Origin: Phialophora verrucosa
Lineage: Eukaryota > Ascomycota > Eurotiomycetes > Chaetothyriales > Herpotrichiellaceae
NCBI GenBank assembly: GCA_002099365.1
Contig: MSED01000009.1
Coordinates: 1,922,001 to 1,986,000 of the forward strand
Length of the DNA: 64,000 nucleotides
Direction: 5' to 3'
How positions within the stretch are numbered: the first letter of the stretch is position 1; each line of letters opens with the position of its first letter. The position numbers and the translations under genes are program-made. Under the pieces are notes generated by a model. It was not told the origin of the DNA, ran no database searches, and saw only the letters and a list, made by a program, of their open reading frames with translations. Positions 1 through 10,535 of the stretch are shown here, in pieces.

Positions 1-546
1 GGACTGGACTGGACCCTTCCGCGTACACTTACGTGAGTATGTTCGCCTGACCGGGCGGCGAGATGATAGAGATTACAACTAGCAGAAGGCAAAGCTCCTC
101 GTGACTGATCCGTACGCTGTAGTTACGCAACTTAACAAGGCCGCGCGAGCTGAAGGCTCAACCGCCCAGTTCAACGCGGGGCCACTATACTACAACGCCA
201 ACCCGGTCTAGGTGTATCTCAGGTCATCAGAGTCAGAGGCCTCTACGGTCATTTGGTCAAAACAGCAGGTCAAAAATGGCGATTCAAGCAGTGACATCGA
301 GATATCTCTTCAGATATGCCGACGAAGGGCGGCTCCACTTACGCCCATTGTCCAAAGCCAGACACAGTCTCCCAGGCCAGACAGAATCGTTTTCGTGCCC
401 CTGCTTCGTAACTTCGGTATCCATTCCTGTTAGCATTCAAGCGGACGCCTTCCGAACGAAACGTGCCCCTTGATTAAATCTGTACAATGTTCACCTTGTC
501 CCTTGATATATTGTACAATGTGCGGAGGATGGCTTGAGGGGAGATG
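1..546. other. 5' edge, no gene seen
   Basis: No reading frame here has recognisable protein content; the short open frames are under 115 codons and look random. A short GGACT repeat starts the window. The stretch probably holds the 3' untranslated region of the COQ1-like gene and spacer. Confidence 0.5.
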
Positions 547-2062
547 TCATTTCCGACGCTTCATAACCTTCACACACATCTCTTCCAGGCCTTCTTTGGC
601 CTCGCCAGCCGGGAAGGAGCTGATGGACGAAATGGCCTTGTCGGCGTATTCTTGTGCAAGAGCACGTGTTTGCTCAAGCCCATCGCTTTGTGAGACAATA
701 TCTCGCGCCTGTAAATACCGTCAGCTTCGACTTCCACTCCACTCAGCGTACGACGGGGTAACTCACCTGCTGTACATCGCCTTCCTCGGCAAACTTCCTC
801 CCCACTAATACGCCCAATTCCGGCCTATCCCTCCACGCGAACAACAAGGGCGCAGTTGCCAGTCCGAGTTCCAGATCTGCACCAGCCGGCTTCCCCAGCT
901 CGGTGCCACTAATAGTGTAATCCAACATGTCATCCACGAGCTGGAACGCCAGCCCCAGATTCTTGCCATATTGATATGCTGCCTCGACGACATTGGGTGC
1001 ACACTGACCCAGCAGCGCTGCTGCACGACAACTCTTGCTGATCAGACTTGCTGATTTCAGGTATGTCTTCTGCAGATAATACGAAATGGTCTGTTCGCTC
1101 CAGCTGGGATTCTTCTCGTCACTTGCGGTGTTCTTCAACTGCATGAACTCTCCTTCCACCAAGTTTGCAATTACCGTTGCCAGTAATTCCGTGACTTCGG
1201 GATCTCGTAACCGAGCGAGCGCGACCGAGGCGCGACCGAGCATGAAGTCTCCGGCTAACACGGCCATCTTGTTTCCAAACGTGGCGTTGGCCGAGGGCGC
1301 GGAGCGGCGGGTGGTGGAGTGGTCTATTACATCGTCGTGCAGGAGAGAGGCCGTGTGGATGAGTTCCGTGATCTCCGCCAGCCGTCTCTGGGACGGGAGA
1401 ATGGAAGAATCGTTCGGGAAGGCATACTCGCCCCCCTTCGGGGCGTCCATCAAGGGCGAGAGCGCGGGAGTAGAATCGAGTTGTGCTTGGTCAGGATTCT
1501 CGTCGAATAGCACCGACGGAGAGGATATCGGGGAGTCTAGAGCACTCCTCGATAGAGTATGTTGTACATCGTACCTTGGCCGGGGTTGCTTCGCAGCGAA
1601 AGCTGTAGCTCTTGACATCAACAACACCAAGAGTGGGCGGACGTGCTTTCCTTCGCTCTGCGTATAGTATTTCGCGACCGTATCGAGTATCGGGTGTCCC
1701 GAGCCTAGCAGCTGACGGATGTTCTTGCTGAGAAACTTCAACTCTTTCGCCACTATCTTGAGAGGGTCAATGGTGATGTTACCCGTGGGTTGGCGGGCAG
1801 CCGACGGAAGGACATCCGCAACAGTATCCTGGATCTTTTGAACCGCGGCGGCCCATGACAGCTGGTCTTTGGATGTAGAGAAGTGACGCTTCGACCGGAG
1901 GAGCAAAGTTCGATTCTGTGATCTCGTCAAGCACCGCGGACAGATTGGCGGCGACAGGTTCAATCGCGAAGAAGCTGTTGATGGTACATGGAGAGCTGGG
2001 TTTAAGATCGCCGTGGGCTTGCGACAAATGCGTCCTCGGCCTCTCATGGCTGCAAATGACAT
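547..2062 (-). CDS. COQ1: Hexaprenyl/solanesyl diphosphate synthase (ubiquinone side chain), COQ1-like
   Basis: This trans-polyprenyl diphosphate synthase makes the isoprenoid tail of ubiquinone in mitochondria. There are two exons, 767-2062 and 547-708, with a 58-bp intron 709-766 (donor GTGAGT, acceptor TTTACAG); the joined product is 485 aa. The first aspartate-rich motif lies in LLHDDVIDHSTTRR and the second in LVDDMLDYT, with GKPAGADLELG after it, as in this family. The Arg/Ser-rich N-terminus, low in acidic residues, fits a mitochondrial targeting signal. The start is ATG 2062 or 2047; sequence further upstream in frame (to 2278) looks like leader. The C-terminal exon supplies ARDIVSQSDGLEQT and the end KVMKRRK, without which the protein would be truncated. 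Confidence 0.93.
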
Positions 2063-2767
2063 GGGTGGAACGTGATAATCAAGGCGCCATCGAGATGTAC
2101 AGCGTAGTAGGTTTACAAAACAGATTGGAAGAAATGAGCAGCGTGCACGACCACGACTCCGGCAACGTGATGAGAGGCTTCGGGATGCTGCGCAGTTGAC
2201 TTTTTTTGACACTGAGTTGGAGATTCCACGCTTTGGGCCACCGTTATGTAAGCTGTTAAAGCTCTTCTGATTTGACACTCACTTGGTGACCTTTCTCAAC
2301 AGACGCCCAGTTGAGACCTGCCTTCTTGTTATACTGCTCTATCTGGAGTAAATGGTGATGGTGACGACTCATCTGTGCAGGCATCTCGCCACTCATCCTG
2401 ACCCGAATACGTCCAACTCATCCGACTCAGCACACCTTGGCAAACGTCTGCTCCCGGCTCTGCTCTGCTTGCTCCGACTTTATCCTGCTCTTGCTCTTGC
2501 ACGAGCTTCCGGGTGCTACCCCGTCCATGCTCATTGCAATGGTCTCAAGCATTACGGAACCGGGGGATATGGTACGTAATGATGCCTGCGCTCATTGTAT
2601 TCCCAATGAGTCTCAGATTCTCTCTGAGAGCTGGCACCTGCTATCAGCCGACAGGGAAGCCCAAGCAACCTCGCTCTTCAGATCACCAGTCCTTAGCAGG
2701 CTCGCACTCCAAACATGCCATCTAAGAGTGTTCACAATAGAATCCGTCCCGGACTCATTCGACCATT
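2063..2767. other. Spacer between COQ1-like and AMMECR1 genes
   Basis: About 0.7 kb, holding the promoter of the COQ1-like gene and the 3' end of the AMMECR1 gene. I see no further gene. Confidence 0.4.
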
Positions 2768-3826
2768 TCACTTCATATCGTTCTTCTCGACCCACTCGCG
2801 CCATTCCTGCCACTCTGAATACGTCGCACTCGCTTTTAACCCAGTATACCTGATTGCTTTGAAGTCCTGGACTTCTTCCCATGGCTTCGGAGTTTGAGAC
2901 TGCTGCTCGCTTGCACTGCCACCTCCCCTGACTGAACCTCGTAGGAGCCTTCGCGCGACGCCGTGACCGCCTGCATAGCCTCCGTCCCAACCAGCCTTCT
3001 TCATCAAACTCTCGACAGTCTCCTCCTTTGTCCAGCCCTGCTCGACTGCCACGTCCGGTAAATAGGTAGCGCCGTGCCGTCGGTTGCGGTAGTTGAAGCT
3101 AATGCGCAGGCCGTGCAGGCCCAGGGTCCACTCCATGGCATTTTTGCAGGGTTCGAAATCTGCCAGTAGCGTTAGGGAACAGGAGAGCGAGGGTAATAGC
3201 GCAGCGGGGATAGGTGAGAATCGTGTGTCATCAAACGCGGAAGTAAGTGCGTAAGTAGCCAGGCCCGAGGCGAGCGGAAGGGCCTCGAATGTGCCTATGC
3301 AGCCTCGTAATGATTTGTGGCCGGATCGAGAGTGTGTGTTCCACGTCACAAACAGCGGGAACGACTCAGTAACGGAGAGCCGCGAGGCATAGGATGAGCG
3401 AGCAGGAGGGCTGACGGATGTGGCGCTGGACGGGGTGGTGAGCTGAGAATTGGACGAGTTGGCGGATGTCACTGAAGGAGAAGATGCTGAAGAGGATCTC
3501 GAAGACGAGCTTGAAGCCTGTAAACGGGAGATGCTGGGTATCTGAAGCCCTGCCTTGCTGCCGGGATGGCGTCGCTCGAGGCGTTGGATCTCCTCGTCAC
3601 TGGGCTCTTCTTCGTCTCCATCTTCGTCGTCATGCGCATCCTCTTCCTCAACCACTAACGTGTTATCTTCTCTTTCTTCTGCTCCGTCTGCATCCTCTGA
3701 TGGTGCAGTGGCTGACCTGTAGTTCTCATACAAGTCGAGCACTCTCTGAAGGGTAGGCGGGTCGCGGCGTTCAAAGCTGGCGGATAGGACTTCGAAGCAG
3801 TAAAAGCAGTGGGCAGGGCTAGCCAT
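2768..3826 (-). CDS. AMMECR1-domain protein
   Basis: A single-exon gene of 352 aa. The AMMECR1 domain is interrupted by a low-complexity insert. The N-terminal piece (MASPAHCFYCFEVL) is followed by an acidic run (about residues 45-80) and a Ser-rich stretch (about 100-145). The domain then resumes with FPLFVTWNT and the hallmark LRGCIGTFEA. The C-terminus (YTGLKASATYSEWQEW) matches the family end. AMMECR1 proteins are widespread in eukaryotes and archaea. Their biochemical role is not settled, although the domain is suspected to act in nucleic-acid metabolism. The start at 3826 is the first ATG of the frame and begins directly with domain sequence. Confidence 0.92.
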   Translation of the reverse strand: MASPAHCFYCFEVLSASFERRDPPTLQRVLDLYENYRSATAPSEDADGAEEREDNTLVVEEEDAHDDEDGDEEEPSDEEIQRLERRHPGSKAGLQIPSISRLQASSSSSRSSSASSPSVTSANSSNSQLTTPSSATSVSPPARSSYASRLSVTESFPLFVTWNTHSRSGHKSLRGCIGTFEALPLASGLATYALTSAFDDTRFSPIPAALLPSLSCSLTLLADFEPCKNAMEWTLGLHGLRISFNYRNRRHGATYLPDVAVEQGWTKEETVESLMKKAGWDGGYAGGHGVARRLLRGSVRGGGSASEQQSQTPKPWEEVQDFKAIRYTGLKASATYSEWQEWREWVEKNDMK

Positions 3827-4325
3827 CGCAGTCCAGCTGCGGCTTAGTGGATGCGGCGCTGATAGGAGTAGGACTGGGCTGTCTCGACCTTAATCAGTGC
3901 AAGAGTCAGGGTCGTAGGCTGGAGTAGAAGTCAGAAGGCGCCTGGAGTATGGGATTTGTTTCGTGGGTCACAGAGCGACAGCGAGCGGGGAGTACAAGTT
4001 CGCCGTCGAGGAATGCTGGAAATACGAGCAGGAAATAGGCAGAAACGAGGGACGATGAGGGACGGAGAGCGAGCGTCGGAGGTAAGAGCGTGACAATAGA
4101 AAGGCACGAGAGGATGGCGGCTGGAGGTGTCGGCGGGCGTTTTGGGCGGGTCTGGGGGTCCGGGTTTTGTCTTTATCGATTGATCATCCACAGGCGGGGG
4201 GAGTCAAGCACATGTTGTCAGCTATCGTCCCCACCGTGAACGCCGGCCCAGTGCCTCGTTCAACTCATGCTTCATGCTAGGCATAGCTAGGGATATCGAC
4301 TCTGCGTCCACCGCACCGAGGAGAA
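3827..4325. other. Spacer, promoter of AMMECR1 gene
   Basis: Half a kilobase between two minus-strand genes; no coding content recognised. Confidence 0.4.
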
Positions 4326-5347
4326 TCATTTCCAGGCGTCCACGTAGCCGCCAACACTAATGCCCAAGCCCGCATCACTCTGACTCGCCGAAGTGCTACC
4401 GCCAGCGCCAGGCAGTGGACTTCTGGTCGTACTTCTTTCCCGGCTGGTCTCTGTCCGCGACGCCCTGCCCGCCATCGCCTCGCCATCACTCTCGTCGTCC
4501 TGTGGAACCAACCTGACGGCGCCGCCTCCTTTACCTCTTCTTTCATCTGCCCGGATCTTGTCCTCCGCTCTCCTCTTCTCCCACTCCGCGACCAGGTTAC
4601 GATAGTAGACTTCGGCCTGTACGGTAATGCTGTAAAACTGCGGCGTCCACCCGGCTTTGTTCTTGCTCATCGGGTCAGCGCCCGCCTGGATCAAGGCCCG
4701 CACGGCCTTTAAATTGCCCCAAGCAGTGGCATTGTGGAGAGGCGTGTTTCCTTGCTCGTCTTTCGCGTTCACATCTGCACCATTGGCCAGCAACGTCTCG
4801 ATCGTGCTATTGTCCTCCGGCGATTGAGCTGCTGGTCTCGTAGAACCATTGCTGACAACGTTCCTAAAGTTCGGCTTGGGCGTGACCTGTGAGGACGAGG
4901 CGAGGTGGAGGGGAGACTGGCCCTTTCGGTCCTTTCGCGTAACTGTCTGCGGAAACTCCCTGCAGAGCAGTGCGACTAGTTCGGCTTGCGAATGAGCTGC
5001 AGCCAGATGAAGAGGCGTTTTCCCATCTGTGTTGATCGAGATACCCAGATTGTTGTGCGTGTTGCTATAGATCCAGTCTTCCACTGGCCGAGTACAGTCA
5101 TGACCGAGTGATATCAGAAACTCCTGAGTCGAAGATCAGTCGCGTGCAACAACACCTCTTCTTGATGCTTACCTACGGCAATCTCTTCCAAACCATAGTG
5201 GGCAGCTAGATGCAACGAGGTGTTGCTCTTGTCAGCAAAGTCCGGATTGTGTAGGTACGACGGGTTATTCCTCAGAATCCTCTCGACTAAGGCAATATCG
5301 TTCAGCAGGATAGCCTGCCGCAGCGACAGGTCAACTCGGGTTGCCAT
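4326..5347 (-). CDS. Ankyrin-repeat protein
   Basis: Two exons, 5177-5347 and 4326-5123, with a 53-bp intron 5124-5176 (donor GTAGGT, acceptor CTCAG) placed at a codon boundary; the product is 322 aa. At least four ankyrin repeats are visible: NTSLHLAAHYGLEEIAEFL, GKTPLHLAAAHSQAELVALL, GQSPLHLASSSQ, and GNTPLHNATAWGNLKAVRAL followed by AGWTPQFYSI. The C-terminus is charged and then Ser/Gly-rich and probably disordered. There is no enzymatic domain, so the protein is likely a cytosolic or nuclear protein-binding scaffold. The partner cannot be told from sequence. An upstream in-frame ATG at 5392 exists but adds a weakly coding leader. Confidence 0.85.
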
Positions 5348-5727
5348 AGAGTTGTGGTCCTTTAGTCGAAGAAGCTGAAGGCAGCATGGCAATTTATAGC
5401 CTGAAGTCAGCTCGCGTCAACCTTTCATGTCACTATGGGAGTAGGTAATGCAGGGCTCGAGTTTGTAAAGAAGCAAAGTCCAATTGTGGCGCGGGGATAA
5501 CCTCGCGCGTCGCTTCTCCACAGTTTCGCGAGGCTGTGAATGAAGAGCGAAGTCTGTGGGGGCGACATTATGCCAGCACGAGTATATACTTTGAAGAACA
5601 GTATTTACAGGAAATCTCGTCATATTCTGATAAACGAGAAAGCAACCTCTCCGGACTAATATGGAGCTGAAGAACCCGGATCTGACGCATCGCTACACAT
5701 CTCAAGAACGCCGTGTTGGTATGGTGC
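5348..5727. other. Spacer between ankyrin and ketoacyl reductase genes
   Basis: 380 bp of promoter and 3' sequence; nothing else seen. Confidence 0.4.
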
Positions 5728-6772
5728 CTATTTGCTCTTCTGCGCATCCCTCTCTGCCTTTCTTAGTGCTCTCCTCCGGATGTCTACGTGCATACTCCTG
5801 TTGATCCCAAGAAGGATACTGTTCATCGGTCCAAGCACACCTGTAATCAGTGCCGCAACCAGGGCATGGCTCCAGTAAGGACTGCCACTGTATGGATAGC
5901 CGATACTGCCTCCTCTTCGCCCGATTTTTGCTAGAGTGGACTTCACGAAAGCCTTCTCCGTCGGGACTTGCCAATTTGCTCGGCGGATCTTCGACATAGA
6001 GGAGGTGACGAGATAGGAGTGGACGAAGAACACTTCAATCCCACTCGGGGCCAGCTCGGAAGCAAGGGCATTGGACCATTGCTGCAAGAACGCTTTGGAT
6101 CCGGAATATGTTGCTAGCAGGGGCGTGGGTGTCAGGCCACCAAATGATCCCATAGTCAAGATCAATCCCTTCTTTTGTGGGAGCATGCTTGGAAGCACCG
6201 TCTGCGTCGCCCGCAGCGTCCCCAGGCAGTTGATATTGATTATGCTCTCAATCTCGGACAAGGGCGTCTCGCTGAATGGAACGGGAATGCTGTGACTTTG
6301 GCCCACGTTGTTGATCAGGATAGCCACCTTCTTCCCCCGTACCAGAGACCCCAGGGAAGCGTAGTCTTTGTCAAGGTTCTGCGAGAAGTCCATGGCTAGT
6401 GTTTCCACTGAGATATTGGGAGAGGCGGTCTGGATCTGGGAGGATAGGGACTCGAGTTTTGACGCTGTTCGGGATACCAGGACCAAGTTGAAGCCCTTCT
6501 TTGCCAGTTGTAGAGCGTATTCTTTTCCGATCCCGTCTGATGCGCCTGTAATGACTGCCCACGACCCCTTGGGCCCGAATGAGGAGAGCTGTTGGGCGCA
6601 ACTTAGTATACATTCTTTTGTAGCTGGCTTGATACTGGCTTACAGATCTGCCAGGCAGGACGAAGGTGCTCAGCAGCACTCTTGTTGTCGTGAACACGAC
6701 AGTCGCAAGCGTGAGTGCGCCAACACCAATGAGCAGAGTTGACAGTAAACTCTGCTGGCCCAGAGGGCCCAT
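5728..6772 (-). CDS. IFA38: Very-long-chain 3-ketoacyl-CoA reductase (KAR, Ifa38-type)
   Basis: This ER-membrane short-chain dehydrogenase reduces 3-ketoacyl-CoA in the fatty-acid elongation cycle that feeds sphingolipids. Exons are 6644-6772 and 5728-6588, with a 55-bp intron (TACTAA-like branch site) at 6589-6643; 329 aa. Exon 1 encodes an N-terminal hydrophobic helix (LLSTLLIGVGALTLATVVF). Exon 2 gives the cofactor site ITGASDGIGKEYA, the NNVGQS motif, the catalytic Ser (MGSFGGLTPTP) and the YSGSK Tyr-x3-Lys pair. A second hydrophobic segment near the C-terminus (HALVAALITGVLGPMNSILL) and a Lys/Arg-rich tail fit ER membrane proteins. The start could also be ATG 6790. The gene is divergent from ERG28. 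Confidence 0.93.
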
Positions 6773-7075
6773 GTTAATTGTCAAAGTCATGCTTGTTGTC
6801 GCGTCGATAACTGCACCAATCTCTGGTTTATTGGACAATATGGGGACCAAGATTGGTGCCGCAGTCGCAAAATATGGTACGACGCGGGAAAGGAGTTGGG
6901 GAAACGACCTCCGCGTCAACAAAATATTTATCAACCTGCGGTAAAGGTTCGATCCAAGCCGACCATAAGCAGACCATTTCCAAAGCCTCCGACAAACGCT
7001 AACAGCTTCTCGTTCTGTCTTGACCGATTCAGTGTACAGAGTGGCTTTGTGGGACACAACCTTTCCAACCCGACA
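6773..7075. promoter_or_regulatory. Shared divergent promoter, ketoacyl reductase / ERG28
   Basis: The 303 bp between the start codons of two oppositely directed ER lipid-synthesis genes must hold both promoters. I did not find a motif I can name with confidence. Confidence 0.6.
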
Positions 7076-7574
7076 ATGGCGTCTCTTCTGCCTCAATCCG
7101 AGGGATACCTCCCACTATACATTTTATTCGTGAGCTCCTCTGCTCTCAGCTTTCCGGAAGCGCCTGTCTGACCCTCATATCCAGGTTGGCGTCACCGCCA
7201 TCGGCAATGCCATCCAATGCTACTTCACCATGTCCTACACTCAGCGCCTATACCCTGGTCCCCCCTCATCGAGCCAGATCAAGGACAAAGCCAATTCAGC
7301 AATCGCGTCGCCAGCTACGCCTCTCTCGTCGAGAACCTTTGGCACCTGGACGGCGGCAGTCGGAATAGTGAGACTGTTTGCGGCATACCACATCAATGAG
7401 CCGGCATGGTACCAAATGCAGGTTTTGACCAATTTCATTGGGCTCGTCCATTTCGGCCTTGAAGCATTTGTGTATAAGACCACTCGGCCATCCGGACCAT
7501 GGCTGGCTCCAGTCACTGTGGCATTGATTGGGACCGGCTGGAGCATCGCTCAGTATGGGTTCTATGTCAGATGA
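7076..7574 (+). CDS. ERG28: Ergosterol biosynthesis scaffold protein Erg28
   Basis: Exons 7076-7129 and 7185-7574 flank an intron 7130-7184 (55 bp, donor GTGAGC, acceptor ATCCAG); 147 aa, the usual size. Erg28 is a small ER membrane protein that tethers the C-4 demethylation enzymes (Erg25, Erg26, Erg27) of sterol synthesis. Recognisable features are YILFVGVTAIGNAIQCYFT, the FGTWTAAVGIVRLFAAYHI segment, LVHFGLEAFVYKT and a final hydrophobic helix (WLAPVTVALIGTGWSIAQYG), giving four membrane segments. The stop lies 28 bp from the convergent GALT stop, so the 3' ends probably overlap. Confidence 0.95.
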
Positions 7575-7602
7575 AGAGACAGGTAACATAACGTCACAAG
7601 AC

Positions 7603-8817
7603 TTAGCCGGCAGCGGGCTTGTCGGGCGCAGGCGGGTTCGTGATCTGTTGGCCCTCGGACTTGGTGAGCTTCTTCCTGTACAGCTCTCCACCACAATTCT
7701 GCAAGCGCACGGTGGCTTGTTCGGGCGTGATGTCTCTTTGAGGCTCCCCGAGCATCTCATAGCCGACCAGGAATTTCCTCACTGTCGCACTTCTCAGTAG
7801 CGGGGGATAGAAATGCAGGTGAAGGCTGGAGCATTCGATTTCCTCGTCAGTTCCATCCAACGGCGCTTGGTGAATCCCCATGCTGTACGGGAAGCTTGTC
7901 TCAAAGAGGTTGTCATATCTTCTCGTGGTTTCTGCGATGGCCTCGGCCAAGTCCTCCTGCTCTCGCCCACTCAAGTCAACTAGAGAGCGGATGTGCTTGA
8001 CTGGCAGAATCATGGTTTCGAATGGCCAAGTTGCCCACCAGGGACAGACGACCAAAAATGTCTCGTTCCGAAAGACCACCCTTTCGTTCTTCTCTCGCTC
8101 TAGTCGGGCATAGTCTACAAGCATGTGGCCCCCACCTTGTTGACGATTGTACTTCCGCAAGTGCTCCAGTTCGATCTGAGGCTCTTCCGGCATTGACGTG
8201 GTGGTCCATATCTGGCCGTGCGGATGTGGATTTGAGCAGCCCATGGCAGCGCCCTTGTTCTCGAATATTTGCATCCACCGGTACTGTTCGTGTGGTCGTC
8301 CCACGTCTGCGTGAGGGTTCGATGGAGGAAGATGAGTTGGCTTTGCCAGCAGTGCCAGAGGCGACTTGGGAGATAGGTGCGCAGTGTAAATTTCTGTCCA
8401 CGTCTTGATAATCGGCAGGATCTCGACAGGAGCCATGTCTGCCAGCGTAATGTTATGGGCAGCACTGAAGGTCAAGACATAGCATTTACCCTTGACGGGC
8501 TCAGCTTGCAACAGCAGACCCGGCAGGCTTCCGGGTTCGTCTGGAGACGCATAGTCCTCCTGCGATTCTTTGACGGCGCTATAGTCGTTAACGAAAACGA
8601 AGGTGTTGTTGTACTTGGGATTGGCATCGCCTGAAGCCCTCGTATTGCCGGGGCAGAGATAGCACTTGGGATCGTATTCAGGCAGGTCAATAACACCGGG
8701 GCTTTCCTGTTGCCCTTGCCATGGTCTCTTGGTTCGATGAGGAGATACCAGGATCCAGCTTCCACGCAGAGGGTTGTATCGGCGGTGCGAAATGTCGTCC
8801 AAGATTTTGTCTGGCAT
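7603..8817 (-). CDS. GAL7: Galactose-1-phosphate uridylyltransferase (Leloir pathway)
   Basis: This enzyme transfers UMP from UDP-glucose to galactose-1-phosphate. It is a single exon of 404 aa, typical for the family. The zinc-site cysteines lie in CYLCPG (about residues 52 and 55), and the nucleophile is the second His of NPHPHGQIW (about residue 200). Further matches are the FENKGAAMGCSNPHPHG block, WATWPFETM and SMGIHQAP, and LHLHFYPPLLRS supplies the C-terminal histidines. The start at 8817 (MPDKILDDISHRRYNPL) matches the family; the open frame runs further upstream but reads as leader. No other galactose gene is adjacent, so the gene is not in a GAL cluster here. Confidence 0.97.
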   Translation of the reverse strand: MPDKILDDISHRRYNPLRGSWILVSPHRTKRPWQGQQESPGVIDLPEYDPKCYLCPGNTRASGDANPKYNNTFVFVNDYSAVKESQEDYASPDEPGSLPGLLLQAEPVKGKCYVLTFSAAHNITLADMAPVEILPIIKTWTEIYTAHLSPKSPLALLAKPTHLPPSNPHADVGRPHEQYRWMQIFENKGAAMGCSNPHPHGQIWTTTSMPEEPQIELEHLRKYNRQQGGGHMLVDYARLEREKNERVVFRNETFLVVCPWWATWPFETMILPVKHIRSLVDLSGREQEDLAEAIAETTRRYDNLFETSFPYSMGIHQAPLDGTDEEIECSSLHLHFYPPLLRSATVRKFLVGYEMLGEPQRDITPEQATVRLQNCGGELYRKKLTKSEGQQITNPPAPDKPAAG

Positions 8818-9430
8818 TTTTTTCCAGCTTGCTTTCCTCCTTCTGTTCCTGGTTTCCAGCACAGAAAGTACAGCTGGAAGTCCACACCCTCTTATATGCC
8901 CGATGTCACCATGAGGGAACCTAGAAAAAATTGTGGGGAAGGGCAAACCCGGGTTTCCCGCCAGTTTTCCTCGCTCTTCATCAAGCAGTCAGAGCGATGC
9001 CTCACTCACGGTGGGATACCACCTTGCACGAATTCTAGTCCCTTGACAGCTTCATGGCCAGTAGTAAAACCCTGGATGGTGATGGAGACCACTGTTCATC
9101 GTCGGGCCACCTTCGAGCCCCTCCTTTGGGATTCACAGGGGCATTACGTCAATGGCCCTATCGGCATCGGGAAGCCTATCATACAATCTGATCGTGGTGT
9201 TGCTCCGAGTTCGGTCCATGGCGGCATCGCCTGACATTATTATTACTATACACGGTACACTCATCTTGCATCCATTCATTATGATGAGCTGAGTCGAAGG
9301 GTCCGTCGCTCTCAGGCGGCCATTGTATCTCTATCACAACATCTTGATGAAATCAGTCTCAACAGGCCATTGAGACGACATCCTTTGGTCTAAACAACGC
9401 CAATGGGCTCGATTGCGCTCGTCCGTGACC
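8818..9430. other. Divergent spacer, GALT / F-box gene
   Basis: 613 bp serving as promoter for both flanking genes. It contains a short ATT-rich run near 9236. No gene seen. Confidence 0.4.
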
Positions 9431-10535
9431 ATGGCTGCTGATGCTCTTTGTTTGTATAGTCTCCCCAATGAGGTAGGCTACCACTTGAGGGATCACCGGG
9501 ACTGCGCTGACTCGGTAGATCCTCGTCTCTATACTCTCGGGATTCGAGACGCAGTCACTCCTTCCGATGGTAGTAGTGTCGCGCCGCTTCCATTCCATCA
9601 TCCTGCGCATCCTACATTTCCGGTTACTACTTGCCGCAGCACTGCCAGACTATAAACTCATCCTAGAAGCATATCATCCAAGCAAGAGATACAGCGATCC
9701 GTACTTGTTTTGCACCTACCTGGGCACAGATGGTCTCAGCTCAAAGCATGAGGGCCTGGGGAGCCTCTATGAAGACTGTGAGGGAGAAGAAGGGAGATTC
9801 GCAAAGCTCGGTGGTTTATACTCGCGATTCAGACCTGAGCGACCTAGCGTTCAAGGGTCGATGCCAGCACGCCGCATTGCCGGCGCAGTGCCAAACTCCC
9901 AGTCGGCTGCGTCAAACTCGACGACACCGCTCTACGCGAACGGAGGTGATGGCGGCACCAAAAAGGTTACTCACATCTTCAACCTTGATGCTGACGAGCT
10001 CTTCGGTCAGTTTTGCGCATATGCAAGCCTCGTCAGACTCGGACCGCGTCGTGGCGTGTTTTTGAGCAATGTGCATATTGTCCGGTCCGGTCAAGGTGTC
10101 ATGAGGGTGTGGAAACAGTGGCTCCAGGATCGCGCCGTGGAGCTGTGGCAGCAGGAGCAAGAGACGGGGGTCCAGATGGACAGAACCTCGACCACAAGTT
10201 GTCCGACCATCGGCGCGGACAAGAACATTATGTGGACCGATTACAGGAAGAATGTGGGCCTGCGTGTCGCAGTGCGTGATCAAGAAGGGCGGTGTTATGG
10301 CAAAGATGCGTCCGAGTTCGATGACCTGCCCATGACTTTCGCGATAGAAATTGACGGTCGGTTCCTTGCATTTCCCACCCTGCGACGAGGTGTTCCTAAC
10401 CATTTCCGCGCTGCAGAACTTGTTGTACGAACAACGCACCTGATGCTGGCTGTTGAGGCATCGACACAGGACCAGGACAAAATATCAGGTAAAGCTCTTA
10501 TCTTTGGCAATTTCGCCACTGCAGCCTCGTCGTAA
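9431..10535 (+). CDS. F-box protein
   Basis: Exon 1 (9431-9472) encodes only MAADALCLYSLPNE. A 46-bp intron (9473-9518, donor GTAGGC, acceptor CGGTAG) follows, and exon 2 is 9519-10535; 352 aa. Joining them recreates a classic F-box, LPNEILVSILSGFETQSLL, continuing MVVVSRRFHSIILRIL. F-box proteins bind Skp1 and bring substrates to SCF ubiquitin ligases. The remainder has no WD40 or LRR repeats. It resembles the many fungal F-box proteins with an uncharacterised C-terminal domain, so the substrate is unknown. The tiny first exon would be easy to miss in automatic annotation. Confidence 0.85.

Noticed and set aside
1086..1667. 193-codon plus-strand frame
   Set aside because: Lies opposite the COQ1-like exon, which has clear family motifs; it is an antisense shadow.
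6945..6955. AGGTTCGATCC resembling a tRNA B box
   Set aside because: No matching A box, acceptor stem or anticodon arm around it; lies in a divergent promoter.
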